Shown here: one piece after another, positions 33,394 to 41,644 of the stretch
Layout of the letters: the number at the start of each line of letters is the position of its first letter
How positions within the stretch are numbered: the first letter of the stretch is position 1
DNA from: Helicobacter pylori
GTDB taxonomy: Bacteria; Campylobacterota; Campylobacteria; Campylobacterales; Helicobacteraceae
NCBI RefSeq assembly: GCF_030062585.1
Contig: NZ_CP071935.1
Location: forward strand, 434,001-498,000
Direction: 5' to 3'
DNA: 64,000 nucleotides
The notes under the pieces: generated by a model
Databases searched by the model: none
What the model was told of the DNA's origin: nothing
Seen by the model: the letters and a program-made list of their open reading frames with translations, nothing else
Made by a program: the position numbers and the translations under genes

Positions 33394-35438
33394 TGGATTT
33401 TGAAAAAAGCATTTTAGGCAATTTAAACGAAGCGCAAAAAATCGCTGCAAGCCACATTCAAGGGCCATTGCTCATTTTAGCAGGAGCTGGGAGCGGTAAG
33501 ACTAAGACTTTAACGAGCCGTTTAGCGTATTTGATTGGCGCTTGTGGCGTGCCTAGCGAGAACACTTTAACGCTCACTTTCACCAATAAAGCGAGTAAGG
33601 AAATGCAAGAAAGGGCTTTGAAATTATTGAACAATCAAGCGTTTATCCCCCCCTTGCTTTGCACTTTCCATCGTTTTGGTTTGCTGTTTTTAAGGCAACA
33701 CATGAATCTTTTAAAAAGGGTGTGCGATTTTTCGGTGTTAGATAGCGATGAAGTCAAAACGCTGTGCAAGCAGCTCAAAATTTCAAACTTTAGAGCCAAT
33801 ATTTCTCAAATCAAAAACGGCATGATGGATTTAAGCATGCAAGATAGCGAATGCTATAAAGCGTATGAGCTTTATCAAAACGCACTCAAAAAAGACAATT
33901 TAGTGGATTTTGACGATTTGCTTTTTTTAAGCCTTAAGATTTTACAAGATAATGAAAAACTCGCCAAAGAGACTAGCGAACGCTACCATTACATTATGGT
34001 AGATGAGTATCAAGACACGAACGCCCTGCAATTGGAATTTTTAAAACAATTGAGTTGTACGCACCATAATTTGTGCGTGGTGGGCGATGACGATCAGAGC
34101 ATTTATGGTTTTAGGGGGGCTGATATTTCTAATATTTTAAATTTTTCCAAGCATTTTAAAGGGGCTAAAATAGTGAAATTAGAGACCAACTACCGCTCTA
34201 GCGCTGAAATTTTAGCGTGCGCTAATTCTCTCATCAGCCATAACCAACACCGCCACATTAAAACGCTTCAAAGTTTCAAAGGTTCGCATAAAAGCGTGAT
34301 TTGTAAAGAATACCCCACGCAAAAAGAAGAGAGCCTGGATGTGGCTTATCAAATCAAAGCCCTTTTAAAGAAGGGCGAAAATTTAGAAAATATCGCTATT
34401 TTGTACCGCTTAAACGGGCTTAGCCGCAGCATTGAAGAGAGCTTGAACGCTTTGAATATCCCTTATAGGCTCATTGGAGCGGTGAGTTTCTATGAAAGAG
34501 CCGAGATTAAAGACGCTTTGGCGTTCATGCATTTAGTGGCTAAAAAAGACGATCGCTTTTTTATCAAGCGCGTTTTAAACAAGCCCCCAAGAGGCCTTGG
34601 CAAGATCACTCAAGAATGGATTTTTTCTCTTTTAGATGAAGAGGATTTGAATTTAGAAGAAGCGCTAAAACTTGGGGCGTTTAAAGACAAATTAAACCCT
34701 AAAAACGAATACGCTTTAAAGAAATTCACCGCTATGATAGGGCGTTTGAGGGAGGCTTTTGAAATTTCAGTAGAGAAGTTTTGCGAGCGGTTTTTAGAAG
34801 AGACTAATCTTTTAAAAAGCTATGAAAAAGAAGACAATTACGAAGAAAGAGAGGGCTTTGTTAAAGAGCTTTTAAGTTTAGTGAAAGAATATTTTAAAAC
34901 TAACCCCACGCATTCTTTGTTGGATTTTTTGAATGAAAGCGTTCTGGATGCCCATAATACAGAAAACGCGCAAAAAGTGAGCTGCATGAGCGTGCATATG
35001 AGTAAGGGGTTAGAGTTTAAGCATGTGTTTGTGATCGGGTTAGAAGAAGGGTTTTTCCCGCATAGGGGATTCAATCAAGAAAGCGATTTAGAAGAAGAAA
35101 GGCGCTTGGCTTACGTAGCGATCACTAGGGCTAAAGAAGGATTGCAGCTCTCTTATGTCAAAGAGCGTTCGTATTTTGGGAGGAAAATTTCTTGCTCGCC
35201 CTCTGTGTTTTTAGAAGAAGCCAAGCTGCTCAAAAGCGATCAAACCCCTAAACAAAATCACCAAAAAGACACGCCCATTAAAGTGGGGGATTTGATCAAA
35301 CATAAGATTTTTGGCACCGGGAGGGTTTTAGGCGTAGAAAAAGGCTTGAGCGGTTTGTGCTTGAAAATCAATTGCGGAGGGAATGTCTATGATAAAATCT
35401 CAGAAAAATTTGTAGAAAAAGTGGATAACGAGTTTTGA
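33390..35438 (+). CDS. uvrD: UvrD/Rep-type DNA helicase
   Basis: 682 residues. Superfamily 1A helicase that unwinds DNA in excision repair and removes RecA or stalled polymerases. Walker A is LAGAGSGKTKTL (30-41). TLTFTNKASKEMQERA (motif Ia), VDEYQDTNALQLEFL (motif II), GDDDQSIYGFRGAD (motif III), LETNYRSS (motif IV), SVHMSKGLEFKHVFVIGLEEG (motif V) and EERRLAYVAITRAKEGL (motif VI) are all present. The C-terminal tail holds a Tudor-like IKHKIFGTGRVLGVEKG. It overlaps the genes on both sides by four bases. Confidence 0.95.
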   Translation: MMDFEKSILGNLNEAQKIAASHIQGPLLILAGAGSGKTKTLTSRLAYLIGACGVPSENTLTLTFTNKASKEMQERALKLLNNQAFIPPLLCTFHRFGLLFLRQHMNLLKRVCDFSVLDSDEVKTLCKQLKISNFRANISQIKNGMMDLSMQDSECYKAYELYQNALKKDNLVDFDDLLFLSLKILQDNEKLAKETSERYHYIMVDEYQDTNALQLEFLKQLSCTHHNLCVVGDDDQSIYGFRGADISNILNFSKHFKGAKIVKLETNYRSSAEILACANSLISHNQHRHIKTLQSFKGSHKSVICKEYPTQKEESLDVAYQIKALLKKGENLENIAILYRLNGLSRSIEESLNALNIPYRLIGAVSFYERAEIKDALAFMHLVAKKDDRFFIKRVLNKPPRGLGKITQEWIFSLLDEEDLNLEEALKLGAFKDKLNPKNEYALKKFTAMIGRLREAFEISVEKFCERFLEETNLLKSYEKEDNYEEREGFVKELLSLVKEYFKTNPTHSLLDFLNESVLDAHNTENAQKVSCMSVHMSKGLEFKHVFVIGLEEGFFPHRGFNQESDLEEERRLAYVAITRAKEGLQLSYVKERSYFGRKISCSPSVFLEEAKLLKSDQTPKQNHQKDTPIKVGDLIKHKIFGTGRVLGVEKGLSGLCLKINCGGNVYDKISEKFVEKVDNEF

Positions 35439-36091
35439 AAATTTTAACCCTTTTTTTGATAAGTTTAAACGCGCTCTTCGCCCTAGATTTGAACGCGCTT
35501 AAAGCAGAGATTAAAGAAGCTTACCTTAAAGAATACAAAGACTTAAAATTAGAAATTGAAACCATTAACTTAGAAATCCCAGAGCGTTTTTCTAACGCTT
35601 CCATTTTAAGCTATGAATTGAGCGCTTCCAATAAGCTTAAAAAAGATGGGGTCGTGTTTTTAAGATTGGAAAATGAGCCTAATTTACGCTTGCCGGTGCG
35701 TTATAGCGTGATAGGCAGCATGCAGGCTTTTAAAAGCGCTAGCGCGATTAAAAAAGATGAAAACATCACCGCTAACAACACCAAAAAAGAGCGCGTTTCG
35801 TTTGGCACGCTTTCTAATCCTTTATTAGAGGGCGCAATCGATAAAGTGAGCGCGAAACATTTTATCCCCCCTAACACGCTTTTAAGCATGGATAAAACCC
35901 AAGCTTTAATCATCGTGCGTAAAAACGACATCATCACCGGGGTGTATGAAGAGGGGCAAATCAGCATAGAAATAAGCCTAAAAGCCCTAGAAAATGGCGC
36001 ACTTAATCAAATCATTCAAGCCAAGAATTTAGAAAGCAATAAAATACTTAAAGCAAAAGTGTTGAGCAGATCTAAAGCGCAAATCTTATAA
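35435..36091 (+). CDS. flgA: Flagellar P-ring chaperone FlgA
   Basis: 218 residues. TTG start overlapping the uvrD stop as TTGA. A signal peptide (LTLFLISLNALFALD) directs it to the periplasm, where FlgA helps FlgI assemble the P-ring of the flagellar basal body. The SAF-type domain lies at about residues 140-215 (ISAKHFIPPNTLLSMDKTQALI and VLSRSKAQIL). The N-terminal half is divergent. It sits among housekeeping genes and not with other flagellar genes, as is usual in this species. Confidence 0.82.
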   Translation: MKILTLFLISLNALFALDLNALKAEIKEAYLKEYKDLKLEIETINLEIPERFSNASILSYELSASNKLKKDGVVFLRLENEPNLRLPVRYSVIGSMQAFKSASAIKKDENITANNTKKERVSFGTLSNPLLEGAIDKVSAKHFIPPNTLLSMDKTQALIIVRKNDIITGVYEEGQISIEISLKALENGALNQIIQAKNLESNKILKAKVLSRSKAQIL

Positions 36092-36100
36092 AGGATATTC

Positions 36101-36664
36101 ATGAAATTAGTTTTAGGCATCAGTGGAGCAAGCGGGATACCCCTAGCCTTGCGGTTTTTAGAAAAATTACCCAAAGAAATTGAAGTTTTTGTCGTGGCGT
36201 CTAAAAACGCGCATGTCGTGGCGTTAGAAGAGTCTAACATCAACCTTAAAAACGCCATGAAAGACTTACGGCCTAGCGCGACTTTTTTTAACGAGCAAGA
36301 CATCCATGCGAGCATCGCTTCAGGGAGTTATGGTATCCATAAAATGGCGATCATTCCAGCGAGCATGGACATGGTGGCTAAAATCGCGCATGGCTTTGGG
36401 GGGGATTTGATTTCTAGGAGCGCCTCTGTCATGCTTAAAGAAAAGCGCCCCTTACTCATTGCTCCTAGAGAAATGCCTTTAAGCGCTATCATGCTGGAAA
36501 ATTTGCTCAAACTCGCCCATTCTAATGCGATCATCGCGCCGCCGATGATGACTTATTACACCCAGAGCAAGACTTTAGAAGCGATGCAAGATTTTTTAGT
36601 GGGGAAGTGGTTTGACAGCCTAGGGATAGAAAATGACTTATACCCACGATGGGGAATGAACTGA
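36101..36664 (+). CDS. ubiX: Flavin prenyltransferase UbiX
   Basis: 187 residues. Makes prenylated FMN, the cofactor of UbiD-type decarboxylases (one acts in the futalosine menaquinone route). Signatures: [72 protein letters not shown] and [15 protein letters not shown]. The length is normal. It overlaps coaD by 16 bases. Confidence 0.94.
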
Positions 36665-37137
36665 TGCAAAAAATCGGCATTTACCCGGGCACTTTTGATC
36701 CGGTAACGAATGGGCATATAGACATTATCCACCGCTCTAGCGAATTGTTTGAAAAGCTCATTGTCGCTGTGGCGCACTCAAGCGCTAAAAACCCCATGTT
36801 TAGTTTAAAAGAGCGTTTAAAAATGATGCAACTGGCCACTAAAAGTTTTAAAAATGTAGAATGCGTTGCGTTTGAAGGGCTATTAGCCAACCTGGCTAAA
36901 GAGTATCATTGTAAGGTGTTAGTTAGGGGCTTAAGGGTGGTGAGCGATTTTGAATACGAATTGCAAATGGGCTATGCGAACAAATCCTTAAACCACGAAT
37001 TAGAAACCTTGTATTTCATGCCCACTTTACAAAACGCTTTCATCAGCTCTTCTATCGTGCGATCCATTATCGCGCATAAGGGCGATGCGAGCCATTTAGT
37101 GCCTAAAGAAATTTATCCTTTGATTTCAAAGGCTTAA
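36649..37137 (+). CDS. coaD: Phosphopantetheine adenylyltransferase
   Basis: 162 residues. Penultimate step of coenzyme A synthesis. Signatures: [19 protein letters not shown] with the (T/H)xGH site, [18 protein letters not shown], and the C-terminal [15 protein letters not shown]. The start codon lies inside ubiX (16-base overlap) and tmk follows two bases after the stop, so it is part of a tight operon. Confidence 0.97.
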
Positions 37138-37138
37138 A

Positions 37139-37714
37139 ATGTATGTGGTGTTAGAAGGCGTTGATGGCGCGGGCAAAAGCACTCAAGTAGAATTATTAAA
37201 AACCAGGTTTAAAAACGCCCTTTTTACCAAAGAGCCAGGAGGGACGAGAATGGGCGAGAGTTTAAGGCGTATCGCTTTGAATGAGAATATCAGCGAGTTG
37301 GCTAGAGCGTTTTTATTTTTAAGCGATCGGGCTGAGCATGCAGAAAGCGTGATCAAACCGGCATTGAAAGAAAAAAAGCTCATCATTAGCGACAGGAGTT
37401 TGATTTCTGGCATGGCTTATAGCCAATTTTCAAGCTTAGAATTAAACCTGCTCGCCACTCAAAGCATCTTGCCTGCAAAAATCATTCTTTTACTCATAGA
37501 TGAAGAGGGTTTAAAACAGCGCTTAAGCCTTAAAAGTTTAGACAAAATAGAAAACCAAGGCATAGAAAAATTACTCACAATCCAGCAAAAGCTCAAAACC
37601 CACGCTTATGCGTTAAGAGAAAAATTCGGGTGCGAAGTTTTGGAATTAGACGCTCAAAAAAGCGTTTGGGATCTGCACCGCCAGATCGTAGCCTTTATTG
37701 AATGCGTTGTTTAA
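37139..37714 (+). CDS. tmk: Thymidylate kinase
   Basis: 191 residues. Phosphorylates dTMP to dTDP. P-loop [15 protein letters not shown] at residues 6-20, [16 protein letters not shown] with the DR(E)-type substrate Glu-Pro-Gly-Gly, [17 protein letters not shown], and [12 protein letters not shown]. The length is slightly short because the lid region is compact. It overlaps the ComFC-like gene by 13 bases. Confidence 0.96.
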   Translation: MYVVLEGVDGAGKSTQVELLKTRFKNALFTKEPGGTRMGESLRRIALNENISELARAFLFLSDRAEHAESVIKPALKEKKLIISDRSLISGMAYSQFSSLELNLLATQSILPAKIILLLIDEEGLKQRLSLKSLDKIENQGIEKLLTIQQKLKTHAYALREKFGCEVLELDAQKSVWDLHRQIVAFIECVV

Positions 37715-38277
37715 CTTGTTTGAAGCTTTCTTTTAAGCCTCTTTGCCCAAATTGCCTAAACGATCTGCCCTTAAGCTTAAAGGTAAGGGTTTTAGAGGGC
37801 GTGAGCGTGTATAGTTTTTACGCTTATAGCGAGATAGAAGAGCTCATTAAAAGCAAATACGCGCTGATTGGATCTCGCATTTTGCCCTTGCTTTCTCAAA
37901 AAGCCGGTGCGGAATTTGTGAAAATCTTACAAGAAAAAGGCTTGAATATCCCCCTTTATGGCATCGCCGTTGATGATAAAATCAAATCCTTTTACTCGCA
38001 TTCAGCCGCGCTTTTAAAAGGCTTTTGCCAAGGCAATTTAAAACCCACTTATGGGACTTTAAGGGCGACTAATGCTGTTTCGTATGCCGGTAAAAGCTTA
38101 GAATTTCGCGCCAACAACCCACGGAATTTCATCTTCAAAGGCGATGAGAATTTAGATTATTTTTTACTAGATGACATTATCACCACCGGCACCACCCTAA
38201 AAGAAGCCCTAAAATACCTTAAAACTCTAAACACAAAAGTGCACTTTGCGATCGCGCTTTGCAGCGCGGATGAATGA
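37702..38277 (+). CDS. ComFC-like phosphoribosyltransferase-fold protein
   Basis: 191 residues. A four-Cys zinc site ([21 protein letters not shown]3, C6, C15, C18) is followed by a type I phosphoribosyltransferase domain with the PRPP motif [16 protein letters not shown]. ComFC proteins take part in DNA uptake for natural transformation, and the H. pylori homologue is associated with competence. The start overlaps tmk. The gene is the last before the restriction-modification genes. Confidence 0.85.
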   Translation: MRCLTCLKLSFKPLCPNCLNDLPLSLKVRVLEGVSVYSFYAYSEIEELIKSKYALIGSRILPLLSQKAGAEFVKILQEKGLNIPLYGIAVDDKIKSFYSHSAALLKGFCQGNLKPTYGTLRATNAVSYAGKSLEFRANNPRNFIFKGDENLDYFLLDDIITTGTTLKEALKYLKTLNTKVHFAIALCSADE

Positions 38278-38310
38278 GTTATAATTTTGTTTTTTAAAAA
38301 GGATAAAAAT

Positions 38311-40350
38311 ATGCTAGCTTTTCGGTTAGAAGATGATGTTGATGACTATGTCAAAAAAGAATTGACCAATTTAGGGCTTATGAAAAATACGGATTTTAAT
38401 GTTAAAAGCCAAATGAGTTCTAGCCTTAAAAACGCCCTTTTAAATGCGAGTAAAACCAAAGATAAAACTTCTTATGGCGAGCCAGATTTCAGCTTAGAAA
38501 AATACACGCACCCTAAAAATAAAGGGAGCGTTATCCCTATAATCATAGAAAACAAACTCTACGCTAAAAATTTAAAAAAGCTCAAAAACAGCGCGCTTGC
38601 AAACGATGACAATTCCATTTCAAAATACGCCGTGAATGGGGCTTTACACTACGCTCAAAACATCTTAAGAAACAAAGAAAAATATAAAGAATGCATCGCC
38701 ATAGGCATAGCCGGCGATGATGAAGAAAGCCTTTTGATAGAAGTGTATTATGTTTTTGCAAGCGGGATCAATTCGCACAAACTCACTAATACAAAAAACT
38801 TGCATTTTTTAGAAAATCAAGAATCGTTTAACGCTTTTTATAAAGAATGCACGCTCACTGAAGAAGAAAAGCATTCTATTTTAATCAAAACCAAAGCCGA
38901 TCTAAACGAAACCGCTAAAAAACTCAACCGCCTGATGCATAACCACAACATCACCGCGCCTCAGCGCGTGCTATACGTGAGCGGCATGCTTTTGTCCATG
39001 CAAGAAATTAAGGGCAAAAAAGGGGGTTTAAAACCAAGCGATTTAAAAGGCGAATTGACTGATACTAGCCGTGATGGCGTTTTAGTGTTTAACCAAATTA
39101 GCGAATTTTTAAAAACCAAAAACTTGAGCGAAGAAAAACGAGATCTCATGCTCGCTAGTTTTAAAGAAATCAGTAAAGACCCGCAGCGCGATAAAATAAC
39201 GAGCCTGGATAAAGCCATAAGCATGCTTTTAGAAAAAGATTCAAGCATCACCAAGCAAATTTTTACCTTTCTTTATGAATTTGTCCATAAGCCCATTAAT
39301 GAAAGCGACAATACCGGTCATTTAGACATCATGGGCGAACTTTATAGCGAATTTTTAAAATACGCTTTAGGGGATGGTAAGGAATTGGGCATTGTTTTAA
39401 CCCCGCCTTATGTAACTAAAATGATGAGCGAACTTTTAGGGGTTAATGCGAAATCCTTTGTGATGGATTTAGCCGCAGGGAGCGCGGGCTTTTTAATTTC
39501 TTCTATGGTGCTAATGATTGAAGACATTGAAAAAACCTATGGTAAAAACACCACTAAAGCGAATGAAAAAATCAAAGCCATGAAAACCACGCAACTTTTA
39601 GGCGTGGAGCTTAACGCTGAAATGTTTTCTCTAGCCACCACTAACATGATTTTAAGAGGCGATGGCTCAAGTTTAATCATCAAAGGCAACACTTTTGAAA
39701 CCAATAAAAGGATTTATGAAGATTTTAAGCCCAATATCCTTTTATTAAACCCTCCTTTTAGCTACGAAGAAAACGGCATGCCTTTTATCAAATTCGGGTT
39801 AGAGCATATGCAAAAAGGCGGTTTAGGCGCGATCATTATCCAAGATAGCGCAGGGAGCGGGCAAGCGTTAAAATCCAATGTGGAAATTTTAAAAAAACAT
39901 TCGCTTTTAGCGAGCGTTAAAATGCCCACCGATTTATTCATGCCTCAAGCCGGGGTGCAAACAAGCGTTTATATTTTTAAAGCCCATGAGCCGCATGATT
40001 ATGAAAAGCCCGTTAAATTCATAGACTTTAGAAACGACGGTTTCAAGCGCACCAAAAGAGGCTTAAATGAAACCTCTAACCCCACCAAACGCTACGAAGA
40101 AATCATTAAAATTTACAAAGCCGGCTTAAACGCTAAGGTTTCTAAAGAGCTGTGGGGCGATTTAGAAACAATCTATATTGAAGACTTTATCGCTAAGCCG
40201 CGCGAAAACAAGCATGCTAAAGACTTTAATTTTGAAGCGCACCAAAAGAATGAGGCTAAACCCGAATTAGAGGATTTTAAAAGAACGATAGCTGATTACC
40301 TTTCTTATGAAGTGGGCTTGATTTTAAAAAACCAAACGCCCCCAAAGTGA
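38311..40350 (+). CDS. Type IIB (BcgI-like) restriction-methylation subunit
   Basis: About 679 residues. The N-terminal domain has a PD-(D/E)xK nuclease motif: Pro58-Asp59, then Glu80-Asn-Lys82 in VIPIIIENKLYAK, with KYAVNGALHYAQ after it. The central domain is a gamma-class N6-adenine methylase with LDLAAGSAGFL-like VMDLAAGSAGFLISS and the catalytic NPPF at residue 480. One polypeptide thus carries cleavage and methylation, and the next gene supplies specificity, as in BcgI. The frame opens at TTG 38287, but AAGGA lies only before the ATG at 38311. The stop overlaps the specificity gene as GTGA. Confidence 0.85.
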   Translation: MLAFRLEDDVDDYVKKELTNLGLMKNTDFNVKSQMSSSLKNALLNASKTKDKTSYGEPDFSLEKYTHPKNKGSVIPIIIENKLYAKNLKKLKNSALANDDNSISKYAVNGALHYAQNILRNKEKYKECIAIGIAGDDEESLLIEVYYVFASGINSHKLTNTKNLHFLENQESFNAFYKECTLTEEEKHSILIKTKADLNETAKKLNRLMHNHNITAPQRVLYVSGMLLSMQEIKGKKGGLKPSDLKGELTDTSRDGVLVFNQISEFLKTKNLSEEKRDLMLASFKEISKDPQRDKITSLDKAISMLLEKDSSITKQIFTFLYEFVHKPINESDNTGHLDIMGELYSEFLKYALGDGKELGIVLTPPYVTKMMSELLGVNAKSFVMDLAAGSAGFLISSMVLMIEDIEKTYGKNTTKANEKIKAMKTTQLLGVELNAEMFSLATTNMILRGDGSSLIIKGNTFETNKRIYEDFKPNILLLNPPFSYEENGMPFIKFGLEHMQKGGLGAIIIQDSAGSGQALKSNVEILKKHSLLASVKMPTDLFMPQAGVQTSVYIFKAHEPHDYEKPVKFIDFRNDGFKRTKRGLNETSNPTKRYEEIIKIYKAGLNAKVSKELWGDLETIYIEDFIAKPRENKHAKDFNFEAHQKNEAKPELEDFKRTIADYLSYEVGLILKNQTPPK

Positions 40351-41573
40351 TTGGCCCCCTTAGCAGCCAACTCAACGCTATTAAGTGGGGCGAGTTCAGA
40401 TTAGGGGATTTGTTTGAAGTGTTGTCAAGTAAGAAAATTTATCATGCTAACACGATAAAAATCCATGACACACAAATAGAAAACAGCTACCCTTATGTCG
40501 TGCGCACTGCAACCAATAATGGTATAAAAGGCTTTATTATAGATGACCCTACATTTACTAATGAAAAAAATACCCTTTCGTTCGCACAAGACACTTTCAC
40601 CGTGTTTTATCAAAAACAACCTTATTTTACAGGCAATAAGGTTAAAGTTTTAAAACCAAAATTTGCTTTCAAAAGCCCTAAAATTTTACATTTTATAAGC
40701 GCGATTTTACAATTTATTTTAAAACCCTTGACTTGGGGGCTAGGCTCTACAACAGAAAGTATTGCGGAGTTTAAATTTTCTCTACCCCTAAAACCCACCG
40801 CTAAAACTCAAACCCTTGAGGATATTGATTGTGATTTCATGGAAAAATTCATAGCCGAACTTGAGCAGTGTCGGCTCGCCGAACTTGAGGCTTATTTAAA
40901 AGCTACAGGGCTAGAAAACACCACCCTTTCTAGCGCTGAAGAAAACGCCCTTAACGTTTTCAATAACCAAAATTCTGGGGGGGGTAATACCCCATGCGGC
41001 TTAACATGGCAACACTTCAAACTAGGGGATTTGTTTGAAATACGCCCCACAAAAGCCTATAATCTCACAAACCCTCATTTATTTGATAGTAACGCAAAAA
41101 ATCCAGTCGTTACCAATTCTAGTTTGAATAATGGGATAAGCGGTTATTCTTCTTTAGAACCCACCGAAAAGGGCAATCAGATCACTTACAGCGATACCAC
41201 GACTTCAGAGGGTATTTTTTATCAAAAAAGACCTTTTATAGGGTATTCGCATGTGCAAGGGCTATACCCTTTAAAATACCATGAGTTTTGGAATGAAAAA
41301 ACTTTACTCTATATCGTTGTGGCTTTTAAAAAAGTAGCTTGTGGGCGTTTTGATTATGGCAATAAATTCAATCGTAAAATTGCTAGTGAAATGTTAATTT
41401 CACTCCCCACCAACCCACATGGCGGTATTGATTTTGATTTCATGCGCACCCTAATTAACGCCCTGATGAAACAAACCATTCAAGGCGTGGTTCAATACTG
41501 CGACGCTCAAATCCAGGCCGCAAAAGAAGTTATTAACCAAGAAACGCCTATTCAAAAAGACTCGTTATTTTAA
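40347..41573 (+). CDS. Specificity subunit of the BcgI-like system, phase-variable
   Basis: 408 residues with two target-recognition domains in tandem. The first starts WGEFRLGDLFEVLSSKK (residue 12 on), the second WQHFKLGDLFEIRPTKAYN (residue 222 on). Each is followed by a helical spacer beginning with DCDFMEKFIAELEQ or DFDFMRTLINALMK. They bind the two halves of a split DNA site for the nuclease-methylase encoded upstream. A run of eight G at 40977-40984 (codons 211-213) lies in the linker between the domains. In this copy the frame is open (on). Gain or loss of one G stops translation within a few codons, leaving only the first half. The GTG start overlaps the upstream stop. Confidence 0.85.
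   Translation: MIGPLSSQLNAIKWGEFRLGDLFEVLSSKKIYHANTIKIHDTQIENSYPYVVRTATNNGIKGFIIDDPTFTNEKNTLSFAQDTFTVFYQKQPYFTGNKVKVLKPKFAFKSPKILHFISAILQFILKPLTWGLGSTTESIAEFKFSLPLKPTAKTQTLEDIDCDFMEKFIAELEQCRLAELEAYLKATGLENTTLSSAEENALNVFNNQNSGGGNTPCGLTWQHFKLGDLFEIRPTKAYNLTNPHLFDSNAKNPVVTNSSLNNGISGYSSLEPTEKGNQITYSDTTTSEGIFYQKRPFIGYSHVQGLYPLKYHEFWNEKTLLYIVVAFKKVACGRFDYGNKFNRKIASEMLISLPTNPHGGIDFDFMRTLINALMKQTIQGVVQYCDAQIQAAKEVINQETPIQKDSLF
40977..40984 (+). repeat. Poly-G (8) phase-variation tract in the specificity gene
   Basis: Eight consecutive G in frame (GGG GGG GGT). With nine G the next codon is TAA. With seven G the frame ends at a TAA eight codons after the tract. Either change removes the second recognition domain. 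Confidence 0.85.
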
Positions 41574-41602
41574 AAGGGGTTTTTAAGCGCGCTCGCTTGT
41601 GT

Positions 41603-41608
41603 TACAAT
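41603..41608 (+). promoter_or_regulatory. Likely -10 box of polA
   Basis: TACAAT in the short gap between the specificity gene and polA, 37 bases before the ATG. It gives polA a promoter separate from the restriction genes. Confidence 0.4.
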
Positions 41609-41644
41609 AAACTTAAAATTCGCTTGATTGAAGAGGGTTGAATA

